A stretch of 64,000 bases of DNA. Origin: UBA11574 sp963752565 (GTDB lineage Bacteria; Desulfobacterota; Desulfobacteria; Desulfobacterales; UBA11574). The notes under the pieces were generated by a model. That model saw nothing but the letters and a program-made list of their open reading frames with translations, had not been told where the DNA came from and did no database searches. The position numbers and the translations under genes were made by a program. Below are positions 16,165 to 25,961 of the stretch, one piece after another (the stretch's first letter is position 1; each line of letters begins with the position of its first letter). The stretch covers positions 164,692 through 228,691 of the forward strand of contig CAVVZC010000017.1 in NCBI GenBank assembly GCA_963752565.1, given 5' to 3'.

Positions 16165-19100
16165 ATGGAAATTTTTGATCCAATCAACACTCCCCTCACA
16201 GGAACCAATCTTATTGAGGCAAGCGCAGGTACCGGTAAGACCTATGCCATTGTCGGCCTCTTTTTAAGACTTATTCTCGAAAAACAATTAACGGTAAATC
16301 AAATACTGGTGGTAACGTTTACCAAGGCTGCCACTGAAGAGCTTAAAGAAAGAATCCGCAACACGCTTTTGGATGTAAAATCCGCTTTTTTAAAGGACAC
16401 GAGTAATGATGTCTTCGTCAAAACCATTGTTAAAAAATATGATAATCGGGCCTTAGCAATTCAATTGATTCAAGATGCGCTGATGGACTTTGACAATGCC
16501 GCGATATTTACCATACACGGTTTTTGTCAGCGGATTCTCCATGAGAATGCTTTTGAAACACAGATTTTGTTCGACACAGAACTTGTGGCCGATCCCACCA
16601 GCTTAACACGGGAAATTGTGGATGATTTCTGGAGAAAACATTTTTACAGTTTGCCCATGGAATTTTTAAGTTATCTCCTAAAAAACATATCCGGACCCGA
16701 GTATTTTTTAAGGCTTCTGACAAAAAATAGAACCGCAGATATAAAGATTGTTCCAGAGCTTGAAAAGCCTGGTTTGGCAAGCCTTGATGACTTTAGAGCG
16801 ATGTTCAAAAGACTGCAAACTATTTGGCCCAACTCACGCACCCATGTGACACGTTTGTTGAAAGAATCATCTCTTAGCGGATCAATTTATGGCAGTTTAA
16901 AAACAGTAACAATGCAAACGAATGTTTCAAAAAGAGACTTGATGGTTGCCTCCATGATCGCATTAATGGACAAGTTTGTTGATGAAAAATCTACCGGCTT
17001 TCCTTTATTTAAAGGTTTTGAAAAATTTACCGCAACCAAAATAGAAAATTCAACCCGGAAAAATTATAGACCTTTTTCACATGAATATTTTGATATCTGT
17101 GATACGCTTTACCACAAAGGTGTTTCCCTTGAATCTGAGATGGATACATATTTGCTGTATTTTAAAGCCCAGTGTTTCAAATTCGCCCGGGAACAGCTTT
17201 TGGTCAGAAAAAAACAAAATAATATTCAATTCTATGACGATCTTTTAATAAAGCTTAAAAACGCACTCGAAGATAACGGTGGGAAAAAACTCGCTCGAAT
17301 AATTCGGAAAAAATACAGTGCCGCCCTTGTTGATGAATTTCAGGACACGGATTCTTTTCAGTATATAATTTTTTCCCGGATTTTCGATTCAAAAAAAAGC
17401 ACACTTTTTCTGATCGGAGATCCAAAACAATCCATATACAGTTTCCGGGGAGCCGACATTTTTTCTTATATGAAAGCTGCTCGAAACACAGATTCAAAAT
17501 ATACCTTGATAAAAAACTGGCGATCAAATCATAATTTGATAACCGCATTAAATACCATATTCTCAAATATAAATGCACCGTTTGTCTTTGATAAGATTGG
17601 ATTTGAAAAAGGTATTTCCGGAAAGAAAATCAAATCGATGAACGAAAGATCTTTGCCGGCGTTGACATTATGGTATTTGGGAGCAAATAAAAAGGCCAAC
17701 ACACCTAAACCACTGAGCAAAACCGAGGCTGTGCCACTCATCGCAAGGGCGGTTGCGGGAGAAATATCCCGCCTTATCTTGGAAAATAAAAACAATCTCT
17801 TCCATGGCATTCATGCAAAAGATATTGCTGTTCTTGTAAGGACAAATCGACAGGCGCAGATCATAAAAAAGAACCTTTCATTAAAAAATATCCCATCGGT
17901 CCTCCATCATACAGGAAACATATTCCATACCCATGAGGCAATGGAAATGGAAAGAATTCTGTTAAGCATTGCCGAACCCGGAAACGAAAGGGCATTTAAT
18001 GCTGCGGTGGTGACCGATATCCTTGGTGTTTTTGGAGAGGACCTCGATTCGGTCAGCGGGGAACCGCTCTGGTTGGAAGCCAAATTTAGCAGGTTCAGAG
18101 AATATTTTCGCTTATGGATACAATATGGCTTTATCCGGATGTTTCGGCTGTTGATGGCCGAGGAAAAGGTTAGGGAACGCCTTTTGAGTTTTCCTGATGG
18201 TGAAAGGAGACTGACCAATCTACTCCATTTGGCAGAAATTCTACATCAGCAATCGTCTGAAAAAAAACTTGGTGTCACCGGTCTGCTTAAATGGCTTTCA
18301 GAACAAAGAAACGCTGAAGTAGCTGAATCCGAAACGCATCAACTTCGTCTTGAAAGCGATGATCAGGCCGTACAAATTATCACCATTCACAAAAGTAAAG
18401 GTCTTGAGTTCCCGGTTGTGTTTTGTCCCTTTGCATGGGAGGGATCCTTAATTAAAGACCGCGAGATTCTGTTTCATGACACGGATAAAAATGAAACCCT
18501 CATTCTTGATCTTGGTTCAAAAAACTTCGACACACACCTTGCCATTGCTCAAAATGAACTCCTGGCTGAAAACCTGAGGTTGCTTTATGTTGCAATAACA
18601 CGAGCGATACATAAATGTTATCTTGTATGGGGTAGATTCAATACCGCTGAAACTTCTGCTATCGCTTATCTGTTACATTATAAAGGGCAACCCGAAGATA
18701 TTTTAAGAGAAAATCTGATGGCCTCTTTAAGAGAAGATATTTTAGATAAAAACGAAGAGGATTTGCTCGAAGACTTGAAACAGCTATCAACCCAGTCAGA
18801 AGGGTCAATAAAAATTGTTCCGCTATCGTTTGACGATACCACGGAATACTTGACAGGTGAGGATAAAAAGGAAGGGCTGTCTTGCAGATATTTTTCAGGA
18901 AAAGTTGATACCACATGGAACATCTCCAGTTTTTCACATCTCATATCACAACGGGCACTGGATGCAGAACTTCCGGATCGTGACGTATACCATGATTTAT
19001 ATACACCCATAACGGAAAACGATTTGCATTTATATAAAAATGAAAACATTTTTTCATTTCCAAAAGGAATCCGGGCCGGGATATTTTTCCATGACGTTTT

Positions 19101-19791
19101 TGAACATCTTGATTTTGCTGAAAGCTCTACAGAAGAAAGAATAAAATTGATATCAAACAAATTAAAGGAATACAAATTTGAATCCAAATGGCAGAAACCT
19201 GTCTGTGCCATGGTGGACAATGTTCTTTCAGTACCACTTTGCATAAACAACACCACGTTGACGCTTTCTTCCGTTCAATGCCGCAACAGGATCAATGAAA
19301 TGGAGTTTTATTTTCCACTCAAACCGGTGTCACCGAATCGACTCAGAAAGATATTTGCTGATTATGGGGGCATCGATCTTGTTGATAATTTTCCGGACCG
19401 GCTTGGTAAACTCAATTTTAATTTAACCAAAGGGTTTATGAAAGGGTACATCGATATGGTTTTTCATGACCAGGATCGTTTTTGGTTGGTGGACTGGAAA
19501 TCGAACTTTTTAGGAAATAGCGTTGAAGACTATGACAAAAATGTTTTGAATAATGTGATGAGCAGGGACTTTTATATTTTGCAATATCATTTATATGTCA
19601 TAGCACTTCATCAATACCTTCAGCTGAGAATACCTGAATTTAATTATGAACGACATTTTGGCAGTGTTTTTTACATCTTTATAAGAGGGGTGGACCCGGA
19701 CAAAGGCCCGGAATTCGGTATTTACAAAGATATTCCCGATAAAACTCTTGTTGATGCTCTTCTTAAGGAGCTTGTATTCGAAGAACATTAA
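16165..19791 (+). CDS. recB: exodeoxyribonuclease V subunit beta (RecB)
   Basis: A 1208-residue RecB: UvrD-type 3'-5' helicase plus C-terminal nuclease. The Walker A motif ASAGTGKT spans residues 19-26, LVVTFTKAATEELKERI follows, then DEFQDTD (motif II), GDPKQSIYSFRGAD, TIHKSKGLEFPVVFCPF and LRLLYVAITRA (motifs V-VI). The RecB nuclease centre is intact with Asp1097, Asp1110 and Lys1112 in GYIDMVF and LVDWKSN. RecBCD resects double-strand breaks until Chi and loads RecA. recD follows, but recC, which usually precedes recB, is not here; a repeat fragment lies in that gap. Confidence 0.93.
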   Translation: MEIFDPINTPLTGTNLIEASAGTGKTYAIVGLFLRLILEKQLTVNQILVVTFTKAATEELKERIRNTLLDVKSAFLKDTSNDVFVKTIVKKYDNRALAIQLIQDALMDFDNAAIFTIHGFCQRILHENAFETQILFDTELVADPTSLTREIVDDFWRKHFYSLPMEFLSYLLKNISGPEYFLRLLTKNRTADIKIVPELEKPGLASLDDFRAMFKRLQTIWPNSRTHVTRLLKESSLSGSIYGSLKTVTMQTNVSKRDLMVASMIALMDKFVDEKSTGFPLFKGFEKFTATKIENSTRKNYRPFSHEYFDICDTLYHKGVSLESEMDTYLLYFKAQCFKFAREQLLVRKKQNNIQFYDDLLIKLKNALEDNGGKKLARIIRKKYSAALVDEFQDTDSFQYIIFSRIFDSKKSTLFLIGDPKQSIYSFRGADIFSYMKAARNTDSKYTLIKNWRSNHNLITALNTIFSNINAPFVFDKIGFEKGISGKKIKSMNERSLPALTLWYLGANKKANTPKPLSKTEAVPLIARAVAGEISRLILENKNNLFHGIHAKDIAVLVRTNRQAQIIKKNLSLKNIPSVLHHTGNIFHTHEAMEMERILLSIAEPGNERAFNAAVVTDILGVFGEDLDSVSGEPLWLEAKFSRFREYFRLWIQYGFIRMFRLLMAEEKVRERLLSFPDGERRLTNLLHLAEILHQQSSEKKLGVTGLLKWLSEQRNAEVAESETHQLRLESDDQAVQIITIHKSKGLEFPVVFCPFAWEGSLIKDREILFHDTDKNETLILDLGSKNFDTHLAIAQNELLAENLRLLYVAITRAIHKCYLVWGRFNTAETSAIAYLLHYKGQPEDILRENLMASLREDILDKNEEDLLEDLKQLSTQSEGSIKIVPLSFDDTTEYLTGEDKKEGLSCRYFSGKVDTTWNISSFSHLISQRALDAELPDRDVYHDLYTPITENDLHLYKNENIFSFPKGIRAGIFFHDVFEHLDFAESSTEERIKLISNKLKEYKFESKWQKPVCAMVDNVLSVPLCINNTTLTLSSVQCRNRINEMEFYFPLKPVSPNRLRKIFADYGGIDLVDNFPDRLGKLNFNLTKGFMKGYIDMVFHDQDRFWLVDWKSNFLGNSVEDYDKNVLNNVMSRDFYILQYHLYVIALHQYLQLRIPEFNYERHFGSVFYIFIRGVDPDKGPEFGIYKDIPDKTLVDALLKELVFEEH

Positions 19792-19882
19792 TCCAATCCG
19801 GATAAATTTGAACCCAGCTGAAAATTGACGATCGAATATTGAAAATTTTAAAAACCGCTTTACCCTTTAATTGATGTATTAA

Positions 19883-21754
19883 ATGAATAAAGACAATATA
19901 ACCAACTTAATTGAAACAGGATATCTGTCTGAAATAGACGTATATTTTGGAAAGTTTATTGCCGGTCTTGATAAAAATGATAATCCGGACATTTTTCTTG
20001 CTGCTGCCCTTGTCGGCCGTGCAACCGGTGACGGAGATGGGTATCTTGACCTCAATTCTATCGCCCGAAATCCGATCCTTTTAGACGTTGCTGTTGAAGG
20101 TGGGTTTATAAGTCCGAAACTTTCAGAGTGGTTAAAAACGTTAAGCCAAAGCCGGGTGGTGGGAACCCCCGGTGAATTTCGTCCCCTGATACTCGATGAA
20201 AAAAACAGACTTTACCTTTACAGATATTGGGATTACGAAAACAGACTTTCAAGGTCAATCAAACACCGCATCAAGGAAGACATTCAGGGAATAAATAGAT
20301 CCATTTTAAAAGACAGCCTAAACAGGCTTTTTCCAAATAATGGGACTGATGAATTCAATTGGCACAAAGTGGCAGGGGTTATCGCTGCGTTTAAAAAGTT
20401 TTGTGTCATTACCGGAGGTCCGGGAACCGGCAAAACTTTTACGACAGCAAAAATTCTTGCCCTTCTTTTAGAGCTATCCCGAAAAGATAAACTCAGCATT
20501 TTGCTCGCTGCGCCCACAGGAAAAGCAGCGGCACAGATCGGTGAATCAATTAAGGCTGCAAAAAAAACCCTCAACTGTTGCGATGATATTATCGATGCCA
20601 TACCTTCCGAGGCAACCACGATCCACAGAATGCTGAAAACAATTCCTGGCTCCCCGTATTTTTACCATAATGCTGAAAATCCTCTCACTGCCGACATCGT
20701 CGTCGTGGATGAAAGTTCAATGGTAGATCTTGCGTTGATGTCCAAACTCTTTTCAGCTGTGAAAAATGATGCCAGAATCATACTCATTGGAGACAGGGAT
20801 CAGCTTTCTTCAGTGGAAGCAGGTTTTGTTATGGCAGATATCTGTGACAGGGACAATGTCCACTTATTTTCAGAATATTTTTACAAACAGTTTGAGAAGC
20901 TAACCCAGTGTAAAATGGAAGTCTCGAGTAAGAGACTTAAAGATAATCCAGGCCTTTATGACTGCATGGTTGTTCTAAAAAAGAGTTATCGATTTACAGA
21001 TACCAGTGGAATTGGAGAATGCAGCCGAGCTGTAAATAACGGCAAATTTGATAAAACTTTCTCAATTCTTAAACGTAATCCGGATCAAATCGATTGGAAA
21101 AAGATCTCAGGCCCTAACGATCCTTCAATGGCACTGCCAAAAGAAGTCATCAATGGATATTCAGAGTATCTTAATTGCCATGATCCTCACAGAGCACTTG
21201 AGCTGTTTAATCGATTTAGGATACTTTGTGCCGTCAAATTTGGCGCATTGGGCGTTACCGGAATAAACAAATTGACGGAGGAAATATTAAACCGGAACGG
21301 CTTTATCAAACTCGATAATTTATCAACCTATCCATGGTACAGAGGAAGACCTGTTCTGATTACGCGTAACGATTACAGCTTGGAACTTTTTAATGGAGAT
21401 ATCGGAATCACCATGCCGGAACCTGATGCAAAAAGGAGAGATTTGTATGTTTATTTTTCAGGTGTTTCCGGTAAACTCAGGCGATTTCTTCCACATCGGC
21501 TTCCGGAACACGAAACAGCGTATGCAATGACTGTTCACAAAAGTCAGGGGTCTGAGTTTGAGACAGTCCTTCTTATTTTACCGAACAAAGATTATCCTGT
21601 ATTAACCCGTGAACTGCTTTACACAGGAATTACCAGAGCCAAAAACCATATTTCGATTTGGGGTAGGGAAGAGATCATTAAAACCACCATATTGCGTAAA
21701 ATTAACCGTAACTCAGGGTTGAAGGATGCGTTGTGGGACGAACAGATTAAATGA
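19883..21754 (+). CDS. recD: exodeoxyribonuclease V subunit alpha (RecD)
   Basis: A 623-residue RecD, the 5'-3' superfamily 1B helicase of RecBCD. The Walker A motif GGPGTGKT has its Lys at 184, followed by LLAAPTGKAAAQIGESI, TIHRMLK, VVDESSMVDLALM (motif II), LIGDRDQLSSVEAG and the C-terminal YAMTVHKSQGSEFETVLLILP and LYTGITRAK. The N-terminal 150 residues match the RecB-binding domain of RecD rather than RecD2, which has an extended N-terminus. It lies 91 bases after recB and is probably cotranscribed. A stable palindromic element begins 5 bases after the stop. Confidence 0.92.
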   Translation: MNKDNITNLIETGYLSEIDVYFGKFIAGLDKNDNPDIFLAAALVGRATGDGDGYLDLNSIARNPILLDVAVEGGFISPKLSEWLKTLSQSRVVGTPGEFRPLILDEKNRLYLYRYWDYENRLSRSIKHRIKEDIQGINRSILKDSLNRLFPNNGTDEFNWHKVAGVIAAFKKFCVITGGPGTGKTFTTAKILALLLELSRKDKLSILLAAPTGKAAAQIGESIKAAKKTLNCCDDIIDAIPSEATTIHRMLKTIPGSPYFYHNAENPLTADIVVVDESSMVDLALMSKLFSAVKNDARIILIGDRDQLSSVEAGFVMADICDRDNVHLFSEYFYKQFEKLTQCKMEVSSKRLKDNPGLYDCMVVLKKSYRFTDTSGIGECSRAVNNGKFDKTFSILKRNPDQIDWKKISGPNDPSMALPKEVINGYSEYLNCHDPHRALELFNRFRILCAVKFGALGVTGINKLTEEILNRNGFIKLDNLSTYPWYRGRPVLITRNDYSLELFNGDIGITMPEPDAKRRDLYVYFSGVSGKLRRFLPHRLPEHETAYAMTVHKSQGSEFETVLLILPNKDYPVLTRELLYTGITRAKNHISIWGREEIIKTTILRKINRNSGLKDALWDEQIK

Positions 21755-21758
21755 ACTA

Positions 21759-22011
21759 CCTGAACCTTGCACGAGTCGGAGGCTTTCATATGCAAGGCAC
21801 TTAAGGGCGAAGCCATAATCGGCTATTGCGAGTTCTTAATAACGCAGCATATGAAAGTTTCCGGCTCGCCGTTTAGGGTGAAAATTGATGCGAAAAAAAG
21901 AACATCATCCGATTTACCATATTGGTAAAATGTATGATGCTATGATGTTGTTTAAAGCCGCTTCAATTAATGATTATAACGATTCTCATCAATTTTCATG
22001 CAAGATTCAGG
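21759..22011. repeat. nested palindromic intergenic element
   Basis: A 253-bp element with ends CCTGAACCTTGCA and TGCAAGATTCAGG. Nested inside are CGAGTCGGAGGCTTTCATATGC with GCATATGAAAGTTTCCGGCTCG (21772-21868), AAAATTGATG with CATCAATTTT, and AACATCAT with ATGATGTT. It would fold into a multi-branched cruciform or RNA. A 45-base miniature carrying the same ends and part of the interior lies after dnaE2 at 13853-13897. No coding frame is present. Confidence 0.75.
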
Positions 22012-22034
22012 CAATACGTTAACAGGGAACCTCT

Positions 22035-23045
22035 ATGAAAAAAACAATAATCAAAGGAACCGGTCGTTATGCGCCGCCACGCATTGTAACAAACGATGAT
22101 CTTTCACAATGGATGGATACGTCAGACGAATGGATTCGACAACGGACCGGAATAGAGCAAAGACACTGGGTCCCAGAAGAGGGCGGTGTTGGATCTTCTG
22201 ATCTTGGGCTTGAAGCTGCAAAAATCGCTCTTAAGCGTGCGGGGTGGTCACCTGAAGATATTGATCTCATTATATTCGGAACTTTGAGTCCGGATATCTA
22301 TTTTCCGGGTTCAGGGTGTCTCTTGCAGCATAAACTTGGGCTTAAAACAACGCCTGCCCTTGATATCCGGCAGCAATGTACAGGGTTTATTTATGGGTTA
22401 ACCACTGCTGACGCTTTTATTCAAAGCGGGCATGCAAGTCGGATTCTTTTGGTCGGTGCTGAAGTTCATAGCACGGCACTCGACATTTCCACCCGGGGTC
22501 GCCATGTGTCGGTCATATTCGGTGACGGCGCAGGTGCTGCTTGTCTGGAGGGCGTTGAAACCGATGAATCTGTGGGTGTTATATCCTCTGTACTTCACGC
22601 CCAGGGAGAACTAGCAAATGTCCTTATGATGGAGTTGCCGTCGCATAAAATGAGCCCTTTTTTAAGTGAAGAGATGATGACAGAGGGTCGCCATTACCCG
22701 GTGATGGACGGCAGACTGGTTTTTAAAACCGCGGTGAAAAGACTTTCACAGGTTACCAAAACGGTTTTGAAAAAAGCGAATCTTTCATTGGATGATATCG
22801 ACCTTTTCATACCGCATCAGGCCAATCTTCGTATCAACGAAGCATTTGCAAATCTGATGAATGTGTCTCAAGAAAAAGTGTTTAACAATATTCAGCAATA
22901 TGGAAATACAACAGCAGCGAGCATACCCATCGCACTGGATGAAGCCCTTGAGAAGAACCGTATCGGCAAGGGCAGCACGGTTGTTTTTCTGGCACTGGGT
23001 GCAGGATTGACCTGGGGAGCAGTAATCTATCGATTTGCAGAATAA
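22035..23045 (+). CDS. fabH: 3-oxoacyl-ACP synthase III (KAS III)
   Basis: A 336-residue thiolase-fold enzyme that condenses an acyl-CoA with malonyl-ACP to begin fatty acid synthesis. The catalytic triad is visible: Cys115 in RQQCTGFIYG, His261 in FIPHQANLRI and Asn291 in QYGNTTAASIP. The N-terminus (ITGTGRYAPPRIVTNDDL-like, DTSDEWIRQRTGI) is standard. It stands alone rather than beside plsX or fabD, so a role in a specialised branched-chain or starter-unit pathway cannot be excluded. It converges tail to tail with pgi, 22 bases apart. An AGGGAACC-type ribosome binding site precedes the ATG. Confidence 0.88.
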   Translation: MKKTIIKGTGRYAPPRIVTNDDLSQWMDTSDEWIRQRTGIEQRHWVPEEGGVGSSDLGLEAAKIALKRAGWSPEDIDLIIFGTLSPDIYFPGSGCLLQHKLGLKTTPALDIRQQCTGFIYGLTTADAFIQSGHASRILLVGAEVHSTALDISTRGRHVSVIFGDGAGAACLEGVETDESVGVISSVLHAQGELANVLMMELPSHKMSPFLSEEMMTEGRHYPVMDGRLVFKTAVKRLSQVTKTVLKKANLSLDDIDLFIPHQANLRINEAFANLMNVSQEKVFNNIQQYGNTTAASIPIALDEALEKNRIGKGSTVVFLALGAGLTWGAVIYRFAE

Positions 23046-23067
23046 AAACGTTCAACTTGTGACATTC

Positions 23068-24690
23068 TCAAAGGCAATCAGAAAAAAGGGTATCCAGATA
23101 AAATTTGGTGATGGGATCGACATTCTCAAAAGTGTGCGATATGTCTTGATTTTTCATGGCCATTTCTTCGCGAATATCTGTGGCCAGGATTTTCCCCAGC
23201 TCCACGCCGAATTGATCAAATGGATTTATGTCCCAGATAAAGGCTTCAAAAACCGTTTTGGCTTCATAAAAGGCAAGAAGACGACCGATGTTTTCAGGAG
23301 ATAGATCGTTTAAAAGAATGGTGGATGACGGTCGGTTTCCTGAAAAAGATTTTGAAGGATTTGCGTCCTTCTTCCCCTGGGCAAGGGCGTTGGGCTGCGC
23401 AATGAGATTTGACCAGAGTTCCTGATGATTGGTGACCCCTTTTGATTGACCCTGAAACTGTTTATAATGGGGATCAATGACGCCGATAAAATCAATGGGA
23501 AAAGGCCTTCCCTGGTGGGCCAGCTGAAAAAATGAATGCTGCGCATTGGTTCCGGGTTCTCCGAAAATGATGCCTCCGGCAGGTTCATCCAGTGGATTGT
23601 TGTCCTTTGTGACCGATTTGCCGTTGCTTTCCATGCTGAGTTGTTGGATATGTGCTGCCAGTTTGGAAAGCGGTGACGCATAGGGGATAATGGCTTGTGC
23701 CGGATAACCCAAGAAATTGTTGTTCCAAACCGAAATTAAAGCCGCCAGGAGCGGAATATTTTCCCTTTCCGTTGCATGCCGGGCATGCAGATCCATTTCT
23801 TCAGCACCTTTTAAGAACCGTTCAAACCGCTCATACCCAAGATAAAGGCTCAGCGGCACCCCGCCTACGGCAGAGGTAACGCTGTATCTTCCCCCGATGA
23901 AATCAAACATGTGAAATGAGGAAAGGACCGGATTTGCGGGGTCATCTCCGGGAGACCCCTTGCTGGTCACCGTTACAAAATGTTTGGCAGGATCAAGCCC
24001 CTTTTCTTCAATATAAGCGCGGACCTGATTCGCATTGGCCATGGTTTCCGCCGTGGTGTAGCTTTTTGAAATGACAATCCAAAGTGTTCTTTCAACATCG
24101 ATGACGGATGCAATCTTTCCGAAGTTATGGATATCGACATTGGAAAGAAACATCATCTTCATATTCTTGTCCGCGAGAGCATGGAGTGCATTGGCAACAA
24201 ATTCGGTGCCAAGGTATGAGCCTCCGATGCCGATAATGACCACGGTATTAAATGGTTTTCCAGTGGATCCGACGATTGTTCCCTCATGAATGGTTGAAAC
24301 GAATGTTTTAATGTCGTTTCGAACCTTACGTATCGAAGGCATGACATCTTTACCGTCGACCAAAACAGGGTCATCGGAAAAATTTCTTGCCGCCGTGTGA
24401 AGCGCCGGCCGATTTTCCGTGACATTGGCTTTTTTACCCCTGACCATATCGTAAAAGCGTTGCTTTAGCTTTCTAAATTCAGCCAATTCGATCAAGTGAT
24501 CCATAGTTTTCTCGTCGACTCTCTGGCGGGAAAAATCATAAAAAATGCCGGCGGCTTTTAAAGAAAACTTTTCAAGACGGCCGTTGTACCTAAGCAGGTG
24601 TTTTAAATGTTTTTCAGGTAGATTCATAATATCGGCACGTTGTATCAACCGATTCCAGGTAGGATTTTCATTGTGTTTGCGCTGGGTCAT
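23068..24690 (-). CDS. pgi: glucose-6-phosphate isomerase
   Basis: A 540-residue PGI interconverting glucose-6-phosphate and fructose-6-phosphate. The first family signature is seen in DFIGGRYSVTSAVGGVPLSL, the sugar-phosphate loop in SKSYTTAETMANANQVR and GIGGSYLGTEFV, and the second signature region in INPFDQFGVELGK near the C-terminus. The length matches the larger bacterial PGI type. Unusually, a Gly-Pro-free insert MDLHARHATEREN follows the first signature, as in other deltaproteobacterial PGIs. It is followed on the same strand, going upstream, by two small genes and may be monocistronic. Confidence 0.92.
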   Translation of the reverse strand: MTQRKHNENPTWNRLIQRADIMNLPEKHLKHLLRYNGRLEKFSLKAAGIFYDFSRQRVDEKTMDHLIELAEFRKLKQRFYDMVRGKKANVTENRPALHTAARNFSDDPVLVDGKDVMPSIRKVRNDIKTFVSTIHEGTIVGSTGKPFNTVVIIGIGGSYLGTEFVANALHALADKNMKMMFLSNVDIHNFGKIASVIDVERTLWIVISKSYTTAETMANANQVRAYIEEKGLDPAKHFVTVTSKGSPGDDPANPVLSSFHMFDFIGGRYSVTSAVGGVPLSLYLGYERFERFLKGAEEMDLHARHATERENIPLLAALISVWNNNFLGYPAQAIIPYASPLSKLAAHIQQLSMESNGKSVTKDNNPLDEPAGGIIFGEPGTNAQHSFFQLAHQGRPFPIDFIGVIDPHYKQFQGQSKGVTNHQELWSNLIAQPNALAQGKKDANPSKSFSGNRPSSTILLNDLSPENIGRLLAFYEAKTVFEAFIWDINPFDQFGVELGKILATDIREEMAMKNQDISHTFENVDPITKFYLDTLFSDCL

Positions 24691-24714
24691 GCGGTCCTCC
24701 GGTAGATGATCGAA

Positions 24715-24924
24715 CTAACTTCGCCTTGAACAGGAGACAACCTCGGATAAAACAGTGTGTATCTTGTCCAGGATACGGCAATCGTCTTCACATCCTGGAA
24801 AATCACTCCTATTTACACACTCTTTACAAGGACTTTTAGTAAGATAACCGATTTCGAAATCGAACCTGTATTTAACGTTTTTAGAGGGTAAATATTTTAT
24901 AAATTTAGAAGTCATAACTTTCAA
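24715..24924 (-). CDS. small cysteine-rich hypothetical protein
   Basis: A 69-residue protein not assigned to a named family. The C-terminal half holds a spaced cysteine set, CKECVNRSDFPGCEDDC followed by SCSRR at the end, suggesting a small metal-binding or disulfide module. The annotated frame begins with TTG; an ATG four codons in (24915) is an alternative, and no strong ribosome binding site helps to decide. It lies 24 bases upstream of pgi on the same strand. Its compact size and ordered cysteines argue for a real gene. Function is unknown. Confidence 0.5.
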   Translation of the reverse strand: MKVMTSKFIKYLPSKNVKYRFDFEIGYLTKSPCKECVNRSDFPGCEDDCRILDKIHTVLSEVVSCSRRS

Positions 24925-25004
24925 ATATCACACTATCTCTATCACCTCAAGAAAAACCCTTTCACTAAACACTTTGCATGGATGGGCGAATCGAATCGGC
25001 TTGT

Positions 25005-25202
25005 TTACCTCGTATGTTTTGACCGGTGTTCTTTTTTACCCTCAAGAATCGCATGCACACGATCCCTTTCTGCCTTTGTTTTACGAAGCTGATCTTTGAT
25101 TTTGGCTTGTTTTTCAAAGGAAACGCCCTTTAATATTTTCTCCAGCCTTTCCACTTCTTGGATCAGCCGGTAAAGCTCTTGTGCAATCATTCGGATCGGC
25201 AT
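25005..25202 (-). CDS. small coiled-coil hypothetical protein
   Basis: A 65-residue, highly charged helical protein. Nearly all of it is predicted coiled coil (ELYRLIQEVERLEKIL, then KIKDQLRKTKAERDRVHAIL). The ATG at 25202 is preferred because GAGGT lies about 10 bases upstream; a longer TTG frame to 25220 would place the start inside that site. Similar short proteins with MPIRMIAEELYRL-like starts are common in deltaproteobacteria, but their role is unknown. Confidence 0.6.
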   Translation of the reverse strand: MPIRMIAQELYRLIQEVERLEKILKGVSFEKQAKIKDQLRKTKAERDRVHAILEGKKEHRSKHTR

Positions 25203-25436
25203 GGCATGTATGGACCTCAAGCATCATTGGGATATTGCTGTAACGTAACTATAATAGCGGGCGAAATAAATTTCTTAAAGTAAAATGTTTTATTGGTGCA
25301 GTGCGTACAGCGCCAAAATACGAAGTGATCATTAATATTTTTTATAGGCTTTGCATAAATTTATATTTTTGTGATATTTATTATATGATATATGAACGAT
25401 TTTCAATATGGTTATCATAGAAATTTGCGGGGAAAA

Positions 25437-25905
25437 ATGCGCATCGGTATAGGATATGACATTCATCGGTTGGTTGAAGGGCGCAAGCTGGTATTGGGTG
25501 GGGTTACCATTCCTTTTGAAAAAGGTCTGCTTGGGCATTCTGACGCCGATGTCCTTATTCATGCCGTGTGCGACGCACTGTTGGGGGCAGCCGGTTTGGG
25601 GGATATTGGTTTGCATTTTCCGGATACCGATCCAAAGTTAAAAGATATCTCCAGCATAATAATTTTATCAAAAACGGTAGAAATGTTAAACTTGAAGGGC
25701 TTTTCGGTCATCAATCTAGATTTCCACCATTATGGCTGAAGCACCTAATTTTACACCATTTAAAGCAACAATGCAAAAAAATATTGCAAGAACAATTGAA
25801 ATTGAACCGGAGTGTGTTAATGTTAAAGCGACGACATTAGAAACTCTTGGCATGATGGGGAAGGGGGAGGGTATTGCCGCCTTATGCATCGCACTTATTG
25901 AATAA
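25437..25905 (+). CDS. ispF: 2-C-methyl-D-erythritol 2,4-cyclodiphosphate synthase (frameshifted)
   Basis: IspF forms the cyclodiphosphate in the MEP isoprenoid pathway. The N-terminal frame carries the metal site GYDIHRL, GHSDADVLIHAVCDALLGAAGLGDIG and HFPDTDP. At 25721-25723 the frame is lost: removing one T from gattTcc gives LDSTIMAEAPNF, then VNVKATTLETLGMMGKGEG and the end at TAA 25903-25905. Corrected, the protein is about 155 residues, the normal size. ATG 25437 fits the canonical MRIG start. cysS follows after 56 bases. Dxs and IspA of the same pathway are at 50505-53287, so loss of IspF would be unexpected. Confidence 0.85.
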
Positions 25906-25961
25906 AATCGCAAATTGAAACCGTAAACTCAAGTTAAAACAAAAAATACGGATAGAAAACT

